Part shown: piece after piece, positions 13,106 through 24,273 of the stretch
How the letters are laid out: every line of letters starts with the position of its first letter
How positions within the stretch are numbered: the stretch's first letter is position 1
NCBI GenBank assembly: GCA_032622095.1
Contig: CP136068.1
Coordinates: forward strand, 134,237,989 to 134,301,988
Reading direction: 5' to 3'
From: Siphonodentalium dalli
Taxonomy: Eukaryota > Mollusca > Scaphopoda > Gadilida > Siphonodentaliidae
Length of the DNA: 64,000 nt
Notes under the pieces: model-generated
The model's input: the letters and a program-made list of their open reading frames with translations, nothing else
The model's database searches: none
What the model was told of the DNA's origin: nothing
Translations under genes and position numbers: made by a program

Positions 13106-14689
13106 GGGTCGGGTGGTCCCATTTTTTGATTAAATAGTTTTTGTCATTTTTCCAATGACAACATACGCGGCGACAGTTAGGTACGGGCATGTCTCACCCC
13201 CAAAAATGTTTAACAGTTGCAAAATGTCATGCCAGACAAAAGATAGTTGGATATTTCAGACTAAAAGAAGGTCTACTGTGGGTCGAACATTTTCCTACTA
13301 TTAGTAAAAATTGTGAACCGAAATGGCACTACATGTATAAGATCGCGACACTCTAAAACAAACGCACACATATATGTATGTAAGCACGCTCACAGAATAA
13401 AATATCATATAAGCCATGTAAATGAAACTATACAACACATTAGAGTAATTGAATGTAAAATAATAAATTGTTTTGCGAGAAATTATTTCTAAAATGTGAT
13501 ATTTTAACGCTTTGTTTGTATAGGATCAAATAGATATGATACATGTACGTTCGAACACTGGTAAAAACAAATAGGATAGCAGTCTTGTATTTTACCAAGC
13601 CTGTAAAATATAGAGATCCAGGGGACTGGGAACACCGTATAATACAGGGGTAAACCTGTCTTCGGTAACATGGACAAAGGTGCGTAATAACCAGGTACAC
13701 ATTCCGAAGCGACACACGGATAATTTTGAATGTCAACATAAATATAGAATAAGTGTAGAACGGCAGCATACCAGTCAAACCGTTCAGCAAGTTCAAATCA
13801 TACAAATATAAATACCACGGGGGGCACATACCAAGCAATACACAACGAAATGATACTATACACGAATTATTATAAAAACGTATACATAGACTTTCATGAT
13901 TGCACTATCGGGAAAATTTCTTTTTTGTAAATAAAATTGTATGCTTATGCATTGGCTGTACTGTCAGGTGATATATTGAATGGTGTTATACTCATATCGT
14001 ACATATGCATACTTACACGAATTGTAATGTACTTACCATTAATAAGGGATACAATTTTGTATTATTAGAATTAAGACAGGACTGTTACGTATATGGGACT
14101 GGGCCCCGAATTTCATTATCAGTGTATGCAGGGATTAAAATGTAAAAATGATCCCAATATAACATGAATTGCATCGAGATAAGTGTATATACATGTATAT
14201 GCAAATGGAACGCTCTTTATAAGTGGGTTTTAGCATAGTTTGCAAACATTATACAGCTACAGTACAGTATCAATATAAAACAATGTTATGTTTGATTGTC
14301 AGCAAAGCTTGATAACATTAGGAAGCGTAGATTATATAATTTGGAAAATGTTTACTAAGACCAAGCCGAACATAGGTATTTAAAATGTTGGGAATCAGAA
14401 AATAATAACCAGCTAGTGGAGTTATCAAGAGAACATACTCTGGCATATAAACGAACTTCACCGACATAACGTTTATTGTAGGTTTCGGTTCTTATGTTCC
14501 CGACCTACTGTGCCCATCAGAGAAAGAACCGTGCAGTTTAAATCACCACACCACACCTCCATGCTGAAAAATTGGGCAAAACGCATCCTGATATCAAGAA
14601 ACGTAGATTTTCAAACTTCGAACGCGCGCGAAAAGTGCAACAAAATCGCGGACAACGTCGGGGCTGTATAACGAACGCGTGGATAATAT

Positions 14690-15564
14690 ATCTATTATAT
14701 ATTTTGAAAGATCTGTGTGTGTGTGTATGTGTTTGTGTGTTTGTTTGTTTGTGTGTGTGTTTGAAATCGATGGACTCCAAAACGACTAAGCCAATTTCGA
14801 TGAAATTTGGTATTTTAGGGTATTTTCGGCCGGAGACGAACATAGGCATATTTATTTGTCCGTGCGAGGTCAACTTTTCACGTGCGGAGGTCAAATCTAT
14901 TTTTACGCCGTTTTTGCGCTAATATATTTCAGTTCGGTGCTCACAAATCGATTCGATATAGCGCGAATAATAAATTGCCAGTCATATAATTTGCACGGTT
15001 AGAATCTGTGTGGCTTCATCTTTCCAACGATATATAATATGTATGTATCCGTTTTAGTTATCTGCCTCAATTATTAGGTACAAGTGGTGCGATCTTTTAT
15101 CAGGATAAAATCAATGCGTAAATTCTATGACGTCATCAGAGGTCATAAAGTTAGATTACGTTAACTCTCACCCTGCCGATGCATTTGACTGTGTCGCGTT
15201 AACTCATCACCGGCCGAGGTATCCGCAAATGACATTGGGCTATATATCTCTAAAACGGGTGTAGCTGTCGACTTGAAATTTGGTATGTAAATGTATCTTG
15301 CCCCGGATACGAATTTTATCGGGTCGCCGAGCACGTGCGACGCCAGCTTCGCGCATGCGCAGACGAGATCTCGCAAACGGGTTGAGATATTGACTTTAAA
15401 TTTGGTATGTGAATGTATCTTGCCCCGGATACGAATTTTATCGGGTCGCCGAGCACGTGCGACACCAGCTTCGCGCATGCGCAGACCAGATCTAGGAAAC
15501 GGGTGGAGCAATCGACTTGAAATTTGGTTTTTGAATAGCCCGGACGAAGTCGGGTCACCTTCTA
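14690..15564 (-). mobile_element. Pearl-like non-autonomous element, minus orientation
   Basis: Read on the minus strand it starts with TAGAAGGTGACCCGACTTCG. It then has a tandem core of about 122-bp units (GTATCTTGCCCCGGATACG at 15293 and 15415), a (GT)/(AC) microsatellite at 14716-14760, and the tail AGATCTTTCAAAATATATAATAG ending at about 14692. This order of head, tandem core, microsatellite and fixed tail is the published architecture of bivalve pearl elements, which are considered non-autonomous Helentron/Helitron relatives. There is no coding capacity. The head abuts another copy head-to-head. Confidence 0.6.
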
Positions 15565-15610
15565 GTATATATATATATATATATAGAAGGTGACCCGACT
15601 TCGTCCGGGC
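15538..15610. repeat. 27-bp-arm palindrome around (TA)n
   Basis: Arms 15538-15564 and 15584-15610 are perfect reverse complements (core GACCCGACTTCGTCCGGGC) separated by a (TA)n tract of about 19 bp. The palindrome is formed by the heads of two pearl-like copies in opposite orientation. Confidence 0.92.
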
Positions 15611-16187
15611 TTTGACATTGAATTGTCTATTTTGAAGGCCAAGTGGGGTCACGATTTGACCTGTCCAAAACACTGCCCGAACAAAAGTACCCGACAAAAG
15701 TACCCGTCGAAATCCATCCGGTTTTACCCGATTTGACCTTGAATTGATCATTTTGAAGGTCAAGGTCAGGTCGGGGTCACGATTTGACCCGTCTAAAACA
15801 ACCAGTGGACAAAAGTAACCCTATGTATAAAATTTCGTCGAAATGCCATCAAAATTGGCGATTTGACCCGATTTCAAGGTCAAGGTCACGTCGCACGGGC
15901 AAATGAATATGCTTATGAGACTCCCCATACGAACGTACCCCCACATACCAAGTTTTATCGAAATCCCGTGATATTCGGGCGTTTGACCTTGAAATTACCC
16001 GATTTCACGGTCAAGGTCACGTCGCACTGGCAAATTAATAGGCCCATGTCACTCCCCGGCCGAAAATACCCACACTTACCAAGTTTTATCGAAATCAGCT
16101 CGGCCGTTCTTGAGTCCATCGATTACAGACAGACACACACACACAGACACACACACACACACAGATCTTCCAAAATATATAATAGAC
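15584..16187 (+). mobile_element. Pearl-like non-autonomous element, plus orientation
   Basis: Same head (TAGAAGGTGACCCGACTTCG), degenerate tandem core with TTTGACCTTGAATT and CAAGGTCAAGGTCACGTCGC modules, an (ACAG/AC)n microsatellite at about 16128-16161, and the tail AGATCTTCCAAAATATATAA ending at about 16187. It closely parallels 17738-18476. Non-coding; the open frames across it are composition artefacts. Confidence 0.65.
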
Positions 16188-16264
16188 TAGCAGGTTAGCT
16201 CGCCACTGGCGGCATTCGTCCCATGGCTTTGTTCGAAAAAGCAATTGCAACAGGTTCCGAGACA

Positions 16265-16500
16265 GCAAATTTCGGCAATAGTCAGAAACATGACAATTTT
16301 AATTAAATTATTTGTTTTTCAATGAGTTAATTATTTTGTTTTTCAATGAGTTAATTGTGCTTTTTTAATTTTTTAATTGAATTTTTGTTTTTTTAATTTT
16401 ACCCGATTTTTTTTGGTTTTTCAAGGAGTTAATTGTGCCTTTTTAATTTTGTTTTTCAATTTTACCCGATTTGTTTGGTTTTTCAATGAACCCGTCCATG
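16265..16500. repeat. AT-rich minisatellite-like stretch
   Basis: Modules TTTTTCAATGAGTTAATT and TTTTAATTTTACCCGATTT recur several times with variable spacing. No gene. Confidence 0.6.
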
Positions 16501-16504
16501 ACAC

Positions 16505-16892
16505 TTCCCGTATTTAGCAAGTTTTAGCTCAATCGGTTCGATTCTATAAAGGACACACACATATATATGACACTTCCCGTAGGTAGCAAGTTTGAGCTCA
16601 ATCGGCATTCCCCGGAATTTCCCAGTAAATATTTAGCAAGTTTGAGCTCAATCGGTTCGAGTCTATAAAGGACACACTCATATATATGACACTTCCCGTA
16701 GGTAGCAAGTTTGAGCTCAATCGGCATTCCCTGGAATTTCCCAGTCACCAACGCGGCGTAATTATGGTACATATATAGAGACCAATTGTCCATCGGCTGT
16801 CATGTGTAGTAAAGATGTCTTATAAGCCGACATTGCCGTGGGGATGCCCGTTCCTACACGCGTTTTCGATTCTATGAAGTACCCACATATAT

Positions 16893-16930
<38 letters not shown>

Positions 16931-16965
16931 GGAAGTCTCAAATTATATAGTAGATTGGCAGATTC
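16505..16965 (+). repeat. Tandem 119-bp units with (TA)n and pearl-like tail
   Basis: Two units of about 119 bp (AGCAAGTTTGAGCTCAATCG; CGGCATTCC at 16603 and 16722) are followed by CGATTCTATGAAGTAC, a long (TA)n at about 16898-16929, and a tail GTCTCAAATTATATAGTAGA. The tail resembles that of the pearl-like copies on both sides. It is probably a different subfamily of the same architecture. A further tail-only fragment lies at 17485-17575. Confidence 0.55.
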
Positions 16966-17484
16966 CAGTAGCTTTATAACGGTATATCTGGGGAGAAATC
17001 TGATGCTATATTCGTGATTATCTTGGATGATTTCGGTATATACCGAAGGTATATACTGTAAAAACAAAGCGCGCCATCCGTGCTCGCAGGGAATAAATTT
17101 CGAGCGATAACGTTTGCGTAAATACGAAATTGTGAGTGTTGGTTTGTAACCGGGATTTCTGAGAAGCATTATGCCTATAACTACCCCCCCCCCCCTAAGC
17201 CCTGACCTAAGTGTCATACATACTATAACAATGATGTTGTAAGAGCTCCAATAAATCTCCCCGCATAGGCAAGCATTCAATGTTCTCGTATAACTCTGCA
17301 GATGCTAATAACGTTGAATGGGAAACAGACGCTCTTTATAGAGATGCGTCAAAAACAAACGCTCATTAAATAATCACTTGATTAACCCACACCGTGCCTT
17401 TGCGGTGATTTGAGATTGTAGAACGGGTGCTCTGAGCTTCTCTAAACCGCGACCACGGTCGTGTCGGCGTGATTTGACACTTAC

Positions 17485-17575
17485 ATAGGAAGTTTGAGCT
17501 CAATCTTTACACGCGTTTTGGATTCTATGAAGTACTCATATACGAAGTCTCAAAATATATAGTATAGATTGGTTA
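17485..17575 (+). repeat. Fragment of the 16.5-17.0 kb subfamily
   Basis: The words AAGTTTGAGCTCAATC, ATTCTATGAAGTAC and GTCTCAAAATATATAGTA appear in the same order as at 16840-16960, without the tandem core. Confidence 0.6.
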
Positions 17576-17737
17576 GCGGGTATATAATACTTATAATATA
17601 GTACCAACAGGGTTACCCGGCGTTGCCCAGGTTAAAGTGATGTGAAAACCCTCTACATATATTGTGGATACATGGTGGGAATAGAGGATACTCTTGTTCA
17701 AAGCATTACACATATTCTCATAAATTATATATCCAAA

Positions 17738-18476
17738 CTAGAAGGTGACCCGATTTCGTCCGGTCTTTGACCTTGAATTGTCTATTTTGAAGGCCAAGGT
17801 CAGGTGGGGTCACGATTTGACCCGTCCAAAACACTGCCCGGACAAAAGTACCCGACAAACGTACCCGTCGAAATCCATCCGGTTTTACCCGATTTGACCT
17901 TGAATTGATCATTTTGAAGGTCAAGGTGAGGTCGGGGTCACGATTTGACACTCCAAAACACTCAGAGGACAAAAGTAACCCTATATATAAAATTTCGTGG
18001 AAATCCCATCAAAATTCGCGATTTGACCTTGAATTGACCCGATTTCAAGGTCAAGGTCACGTCGCACGGGCAAATGAATAGGATTATGAGACTCCCCATA
18101 CGAAAGTATCCCTGGACACAAATTTTCATCGAAATCCCGTGATATTCGGGCGTTTGACCTTGAAATGACCCGATTTCAAGGTCACGTCTCACGGGCAAAT
18201 TAATAGGCCTATGCCACTCCCCGGCCGAAAGTACCCCGACATACCAAGTTTCATCGATATCCCGCGATACTCGGGCGTTTGACCTTGAAATGACCAGATG
18301 TCAAGGTCACGTCGCACGGTCAAATTAATAGGCCTATGTCACTCCCCGGCCGAAAATACCCCCACATACCAAGTTTCATCGAAATCGGCTCGGCCGTTTT
18401 CGAGTCAATCGATTACAGACAGACACACACACACACAGACACACACAGACAGATCTTCCAAAATATATAATAGATA
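17738..18476 (+). mobile_element. Pearl-like non-autonomous element, longest copy
   Basis: Head AGAAGGTGACCCGATTTCGT is followed by a tandem core with period about 125 bp (GGGCGTTTGACC at 18148 and 18273), an (AC)/(ACAG)n microsatellite at about 18417-18450, and the tail AGATCTTCCAAAATATATAA. It is very similar to 15584-16187, suggesting recent activity. The core is rich in AAGGTCAAGGTCA words. Non-coding. Confidence 0.68.
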
Positions 18477-18895
18477 GCATCACAAAACACGATTCTTACA
18501 CGATGAATATAAGTAGTAGCTCACCTTGTCGGATCGGAGCGATTGTCATTTTGTTTATCGCGATTAATCCATCCCACCAATACAGAACTATTTATTTATT
18601 TACAACTGCGTATACTTCAGACGTTATACCATGAACATCATAAACACATTAGTTCGCAAAAATAAAAGACGACAATTGGGTTTTACAGAGATGTATCAAT
18701 CAATCTAATGGGTTTGACAAAAGATTTTGAGGACACCTGGTTATCATATCTCCATGAAGATACAGATGTTTTTAAGAAATGTCCAGGTGCTTTCTGTCGA
18801 GTAGTTTCCGGCCGAAGGCCGGGCAGGATGTTCGGACTGCAATGTGCAAGTCCCTTCACCCTGTCCATGTGCTTCTCTGTTCATTGTGCTATATA

Positions 18896-20588
18896 GAGCG
18901 TTTGCATGTAACGTCACTAATCCCAGCATGCACTGCGGGTGCCATGTTGGAGGTATCAACGAGTATAATCAAATACACGTGTGTGCGGAGTTCATTATAA
19001 TCAAGTGTCTCTCTTTCGTGTATCATGCCTCTTAATTGTTATATATAGAAGATGAGAAAACGTATACCCCTTACTACATGTTCAGTTGATTCGAGTTGAA
19101 TGTAAAGATATAAAATTACAAACTAAAAAACGAAATAGTATAGTCCCGATCGACGATGTGTTATGAATAGTAACAGTTTGCGCCGTGAGTACTTTTTATG
19201 TGAAATGTTCGTTCGTTATATATGTACACGAATCTGCTTTAACACCGTGGTGATATTGACTTCAAATTTCTGCTATTCAAACTTTAAACATGCATATTTA
19301 GAGAATTATACAAATAGTTCCGTACATGTAGGTCCTCCATATATACATATGGCGCGTAGAAAGGATAGATGCCATTGTAACCTGTGTGATCTTCTGCGAA
19401 CGTTTAACTTAATCGAAGTTAATCCATTTGAGAATAGTCTAAAGCTTAAAATCCCTCCACATGGCTGCATACATGCATGCACATGGGAATCAACAAATGT
19501 TTTCCAAGAGAATGACAAGAAATTTAATACATTACAGGTGTTTCGCGCTGTGTACATGATTATTGACCAAACGAGTTCACGTTGTGCTATTTCTGCCACA
19601 TGACAAGAAGTAAATAACTTCATAATCGGCGTTTTTCTTTCATGTACTTATTGACCAAAATAAGATATGGAATTTAAAAAACCCCACTATTTGATAATCC
19701 TTTGCACCCGGTCGCAAAGATGTTAACCCCTTTAATGTGACTCAACCAAATTACGTGAAACGGATATGTATATCCTAATATTTATTTTTTCCAACTTTAA
19801 ATTTGATGCTTGAGGGTACATGTACTGTTTGACAAAAGAGAGATTATAGATTAATTACGACATGTACACCTCCGGTCGGCTTCAAGTTATTTCATCAAGG
19901 TGGTAGCTATAATTAGCACTGCTCAGATATTAGATAGTCTATTCTATATTGAAGTTATATAATGGCGTTTGTTACGCACTTTGATTCAACGTAATCATCG
20001 ATCTTTGTTTGTTATCGGAAAAGGTAAAAAATTTGCTCTGTTTTTTTTTTTACTTTCATTTTTACAAGATGCTTCTATACACACCTAGCCATCTTGCTTG
20101 ACAATATCGGAAAGAAGCTATAGTGTCGCGTTACATGCATACAGCATTTTAAAACATAAATGCAACACCGGGGAGCTCATTTGTTTCGATAATACATGGA
20201 ATATATACATTATCATTCATTGAAAACAAATTAGGTAAGCATGTAATAATTTTATTTCAAAACATAACTGTGTTTAACACGAATATAATGGCGTATGTAT
20301 GGATCTGTAACGTTTGGCGACAGTTCCGAGTCTACACTCTATTCTTTTTAATAAATATCGCATCATATAGTAGGTTTATCTAACATTTCCATGTATTTCT
20401 TTTGGAACTGTTGTTCATGATTATTAATAGCGTTGGCAAATAATGCAACTAATTCCATCGAAGCCATAACGAGAGGTTTTAGAAGTAGCATTCGTAATTA
20501 ATCCTATTAACTCAGTGCTTGCTTATGGACGTCTATACCTCCAACATGGCGGCGCGTCCCGTATCCAATCACGTGATTGCAAACGCTC
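18896..20588. mobile_element. 1.7-kb TIR element with TA target duplication
   Basis: Left end GAGCGTTTGCA and right end TGCAAACGCTC are reverse complements and both are flanked by TA (18894-18895 and 20589-20590). About 55-62 bp inside, CCATGTTGGAGGTAT and its reverse complement again match, so the inverted ends are about 60 bp with a divergent middle. TA duplication and TIRs fit a Tc1/mariner-type or other TA-targeting element. The interior has one open frame (19163-19603) but no recognisable DDE/D transposase, so the element looks non-autonomous. Confidence 0.7.
19163..19603 (+). CDS. Unrecognised 146-codon open frame inside TIR element
   Basis: The frame encodes an unremarkable 146-residue peptide with a CHCNLC motif (near residue 70) and no family I recognise. 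It is longer than most chance frames nearby and lies wholly within the 18896-20588 element. There is no splice, promoter or codon evidence. It could be a transposon remnant or chance; I would not treat it as a gene without expression or homology support. Confidence 0.15.
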   Translation: MNSNSLRREYFLCEMFVRYICTRICFNTVVILTSNFCYSNFKHAYLENYTNSSVHVGPPYIHMARRKDRCHCNLCDLLRTFNLIEVNPFENSLKLKIPPHGCIHACTWESTNVFQENDKKFNTLQVFRAVYMIIDQTSSRCAISAT

Positions 20589-21049
20589 TATACTGGCTAA
20601 TTATTTTTAAAAACTCAAATGAGTCTTAAATGGTGTTACTTTATTTTATTCCCATTTATTATTGACACAGACTCATACGGCATATATACTTCAATAATGT
20701 CTGGCTAATTATTCTCAGCTTAAAAGAAATGTTGCTATGCAACTATGTCAGCTACATGTGCCCGACTCAGAGCGAGATTTTTTTGAGTTGATTATCTTAG
20801 ACGATGAGTCTGTGCTAAAACATGAAAGATATCCTCTGTATATTGGGCATATATAACCTTGTCAGATGGCATTATTGGAGGCTCCTGAAAAGGCATGTGC
20901 CACAGACTCCGTTTTCTTTTATCTCAGAAGAAATTATATTTGACGGCACACTGTGATCACTATTGTTGAACAGGCCTTCTATACATTTCCATATCTCTTG
21001 TAACTTTTTTGTGGAAACTATATTGAATGGGGCAGACTCAATTGTGCTA
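20589..21049. other. No feature seen
   Basis: AT-rich sequence between the TIR element and the tandem array; no motifs or repeats recognised. Confidence 0.5.
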
Positions 21050-22545
21050 TAATATTAACATGAGCTATTCTAATATTTTAACATGCACCATTATCTTCCT
21101 CGTAAAAAGTTACCACTCTAAGAACGCCTTGGTGCCAACTCGATTGTACCCCGTGAAGTTATATATAAAACACATACTGACAGACATATACATGTATTTG
21201 CAAATAGGCACCAAATAGGCACCAACTGTGACGTTTTTAACACGCACGATTTGATTCTTCGTATCATTTTAGAAGAATGTGTATGAATTTGATGTTAATT
21301 GGAACTAAACATATTTCTATCAGTTGTGGTGAACCCACCCGTCCATATGTATGATTCAAGCGGCGCCATGTTTGACATCATTAAACCACAAACATAGACT
21401 CATTATGGAGATGAATATATATAAAATTATTGAAAATTGGCGAGTATACAAATTCGTATCAAATTTAGAACCTCCATATATCTCACCCAAATGCACCAGT
21501 TTAGCATATTTAGATTTCTCGTATCATGGAGAAGTATATGTATCAGTCTGGTGGAAATCGGCGCTAAACATATTGTTTATCCATTTTTGTATCTCACACT
21601 CTGTGGACCCCTGTCTCGAGTGGCACTACTTTTGACATCTTTAAACCACACAAATAGACTCCTGATATCATGTAGATAAATATTATAATTAAGTTTGGGG
21701 TTAATCGGCGACTAAACAATTTTTATCAAATTTAGTGCCCACCCCACACTATCTCTCAGACAAACAGCACCAATATAGCGTCTTTAAATCACATGATTTG
21801 ATTCCTCGTATCATGGATAAGAATGTGTATCAATTTGGTGGAAATTGGCTCTAAAATTATTGTGTATCAATTATGGTGCCCCTCTCCTTTTCGGTGCAGC
21901 CCTGACTCGAATGACGCCACTTTTAACAGTTTTCAGCCAACCATTAGACTCCTCATACCATGCGGATGATTTTGTTAAGTTTGGTAGCAATCAGTGACTA
22001 AACCAATTCTGATCAAATTTAGTGCCCACTAACCCAATCTCTCACCCAAACAGCACCAAAATGGCGTTTTTAAATCACACGATCAGACTCCTCGTATTAT
22101 GAGTAAGAATGCGTATCACGTTGGTGGAAATTGGCGCTAAAATTATTGCGTATCAAGTTTGGTGCCCCTCTGCCTTTCAGTTCAACACTGACTCGAACGA
22201 CGTCACTTTTGACAGATTTAAGCCACACCATTAGACTCCTCATACCATGGGGATGATATTGTATAAGTGTGGTGGCAGTCGTCGACTAAACCCATTCTTA
22301 TCAAATTAGATTGAAATGATTATATAAAAGTTTCGTGGCAATCGGCGGCAAACATTTTTTCTACCCCTCCCCCTTTCTGCCCCTGACAACGGCGTCACAT
22401 TAGAAGATTCTAACCCACACCATTATCTTTCTCGTAAAAAGTTGCCCATAGTAGACCGTTTGGTGCCATCTAGATGGTCCCTCGGCACTAAACTTAGTTT
22501 GTCAATTTTGGTGCCCTTCTTCTCTTCCGCGCACACCTGACTCGA
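21050..22545 (+). repeat. Tandem array, ~145-bp monomer in A-B dimers
   Basis: A landmark (GACTCCTCGTATCATG and variants) recurs at 21253, 21397, 21513, 21657, 21800, 21947, 22086 and 22234, mostly 139-148 bp apart. Alternate monomers differ: one type has GGTGGAAATTGGCGCTAAA, the other AGTTTGGTAGCAATC, so the true period is a dimer of about 290 bp (for example 21947 to 22234, 287 bp). Related CATTATCTTCCTCGTAAAA units cap both ends (about 21088 and 22422). Non-coding; the open frames across it are by-products. Confidence 0.82.
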
Positions 22546-22550
22546 AATGC

Positions 22551-22784
22551 GGAGAAATCAGTCGATAATTCCAACTTTTTTTCATTTTTTTTTTCACGAA
22601 TCACGCAGCGCCTCATTTTAATATTCAATATGACATGACCTTTCAATGACTGCAATAGTAGAAACAGCCAATCACCGCTCAGTATTAGAATCGAGGTCTG
22701 GTCATAATGGATATTAAAATGAGGCGCTGCGTGATTCGTAAAGACAAAATGAAAAAAAAGTTGGAATTATCGACAGATTTCTCC
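22551..22784. mobile_element. Foldback/MITE-like element, ~100-bp arms
   Basis: The left arm starts GGAGAAATCAGTCGATAATT and the right arm ends with its near-perfect reverse complement. The arms match through TTCCAACTTTTTTT and ACGAATCACGCAGCGCC to CTCATTTTAATAT, about 100 bp each with a short divergent centre. No coding capacity. It lies directly after the 145-bp array. Confidence 0.85.
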
Positions 22785-24249
22785 TCTATAGAAATTGTTT
22801 ACTGACGATCTGTTGATTTGCATGAGTAAACAAATTATTAGCCGACAATAAATCCCCGAGCGCTAGATGTCTAGTTGATCGTTTGACCGATTTTTAATTA
22901 TAGTAAGCCGTGCGGGGGTGAAGTTAGAGGAAGATATCGTACATTGTATTTTGAGCCGGATCAATCCGAAAATTTATGGTCTTCGGAGACAATATTCGGT
23001 TGTTAAAAATTTATAAAATGCTATGTATATGAATGGTTCTGATTGGAGATTGTGGTATTGATTGAAAGATGAATTCTTCGCCGACACATCCGTGGCTATA
23101 TCGTTAGCATTACTGGTGTGAATGGCCTAAATTTGTCCAATTGCCGAGGGATGGTAAAAAGGTGAATTTCCACAGTTTTCCTTGTCCTATTATCCTACCA
23201 TTAACGTGAAGCAGGCGCGTATATAGAAGCGGCGTATATGGGCAGCGCAAAAGGGGACGGACAGCGGAGCGCGTTACGGGCCCCTGTGGTATAGGACCAT
23301 GAAGTGGTAGACGTTTTATGGAAATCACGTTAAGAGTCATCGAAATGACGTATGTGACGTCACATACCAGGTGTACTTTAACTCCCTACCAGCAAACTTG
23401 CCTTCACCCTCAGTTAAAGCAGGGCAGAGTACGTACGCTGCAAACATGTACATGTGTTAGATAAAGGAAAGACCTTTAACTTATAGATTATACAGACTCG
23501 AAATACGATTGATATTATAATTCATAACTAGACTAACATTACGCGTAGCGTTTGCAACCAGCCAATCACAATTGCTTATACATGACTCATTTGCGTTGAT
23601 TTGCGGAAGATATTTTCATTAAATTTGTTGTGGGTTGAACATAGTTGTCTCCAAACTCCATGCAGCGCCCTCTACGTTAGCACTGCGATATAGCACTGCC
23701 ACAAGGATGATACTTTGCGGACCGATACATCTATTTTTACATATAGTCGGAACTATATTTAGTCACCTATTATCTTATTTTGACCAACACAATTTTGCAA
23801 TAATGGTAATTCTTTCGCTATTGATAAGAACAATATAGACTGAGCCAGACATAGACAATTTTAATCCTAAAACACAAGAACTAAGAACACCTAAGAAATC
23901 CTTACCAAATGTCTTTATGGCAGTGATATCTCATCGGGGCGATGGGAGATAAATTTGCCTGGAGTTTGAGTTGTCTCTTCAGCTCCTACAGTAGTACTCT
24001 ATTGGACTACCGGGTAATGCATACCGGTGCCGCTAGATCATACAATAAAACAATTGTTGCATGGTTTCGAGGTTGACATGGGGTTTTATTAACCCTTGGA
24101 AGTTAAACCCAATCTCATTAATCGTCACAAGGACGCATTTTATGGTTATTTGTTAGATTAGATTGTAATTAGGATGCAGATAGCTGTTACACCATATTCT
24201 TTTTTATGCCATGGATAGATTAAAGAAAATTTTCTCTCTCGGTTTTCAG
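22785..24249. other. Upstream region / 5' UTR intron of the esterase gene
   Basis: No coding exon recognised. It ends in a good pyrimidine tract and AG at 24248-24249, so at least part of this stretch is probably intron separating an unseen non-coding first exon from the first coding exon. No promoter element can be assigned with confidence. Confidence 0.45.
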
Positions 24250-24273
24250 ATGCTGAAATAAATAGGTTGTACG
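24250..24273 (+). promoter_or_regulatory. 5' UTR piece with acceptor and 3-codon uORF
   Basis: TTTTCAG ends at 24249, preceded by a CT-rich tract, which is a canonical 3' splice site. If it is used, the exon opens directly with ATG CTG AAA TAA, a minimal upstream open frame (MLK) 12 nt before the main ATG and in the same frame. Such uORFs often lower translation; whether this one does is inference. Confidence 0.5.

Larger units (their letters stand above)
7769..14689. other. Long AT-rich region, no well-supported gene
   Basis: Apart from the hairpin at 7940-8006, a solo MITE arm at 9851-9938, a WD40-like peptide fragment at 10096-10362 and a GC-rich patch at 12985-13105, I see no feature I can defend. 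Open frames of 60-132 codons on both strands have no recognisable motifs. Confidence 0.45.

Noticed and set aside
15161-15763. 200-codon minus-strand frame
   Set aside because: It spans two oppositely oriented pearl-like elements and the (TA)n palindrome; the sequence is explained by the 122-bp tandem units.
15562-18450. CRISPR-like regular repeats with spacers
   Set aside because: The periodic units are about 120-bp tandem cores in a eukaryotic repeat context; there are no short direct repeats with unique spacers and no cas genes.
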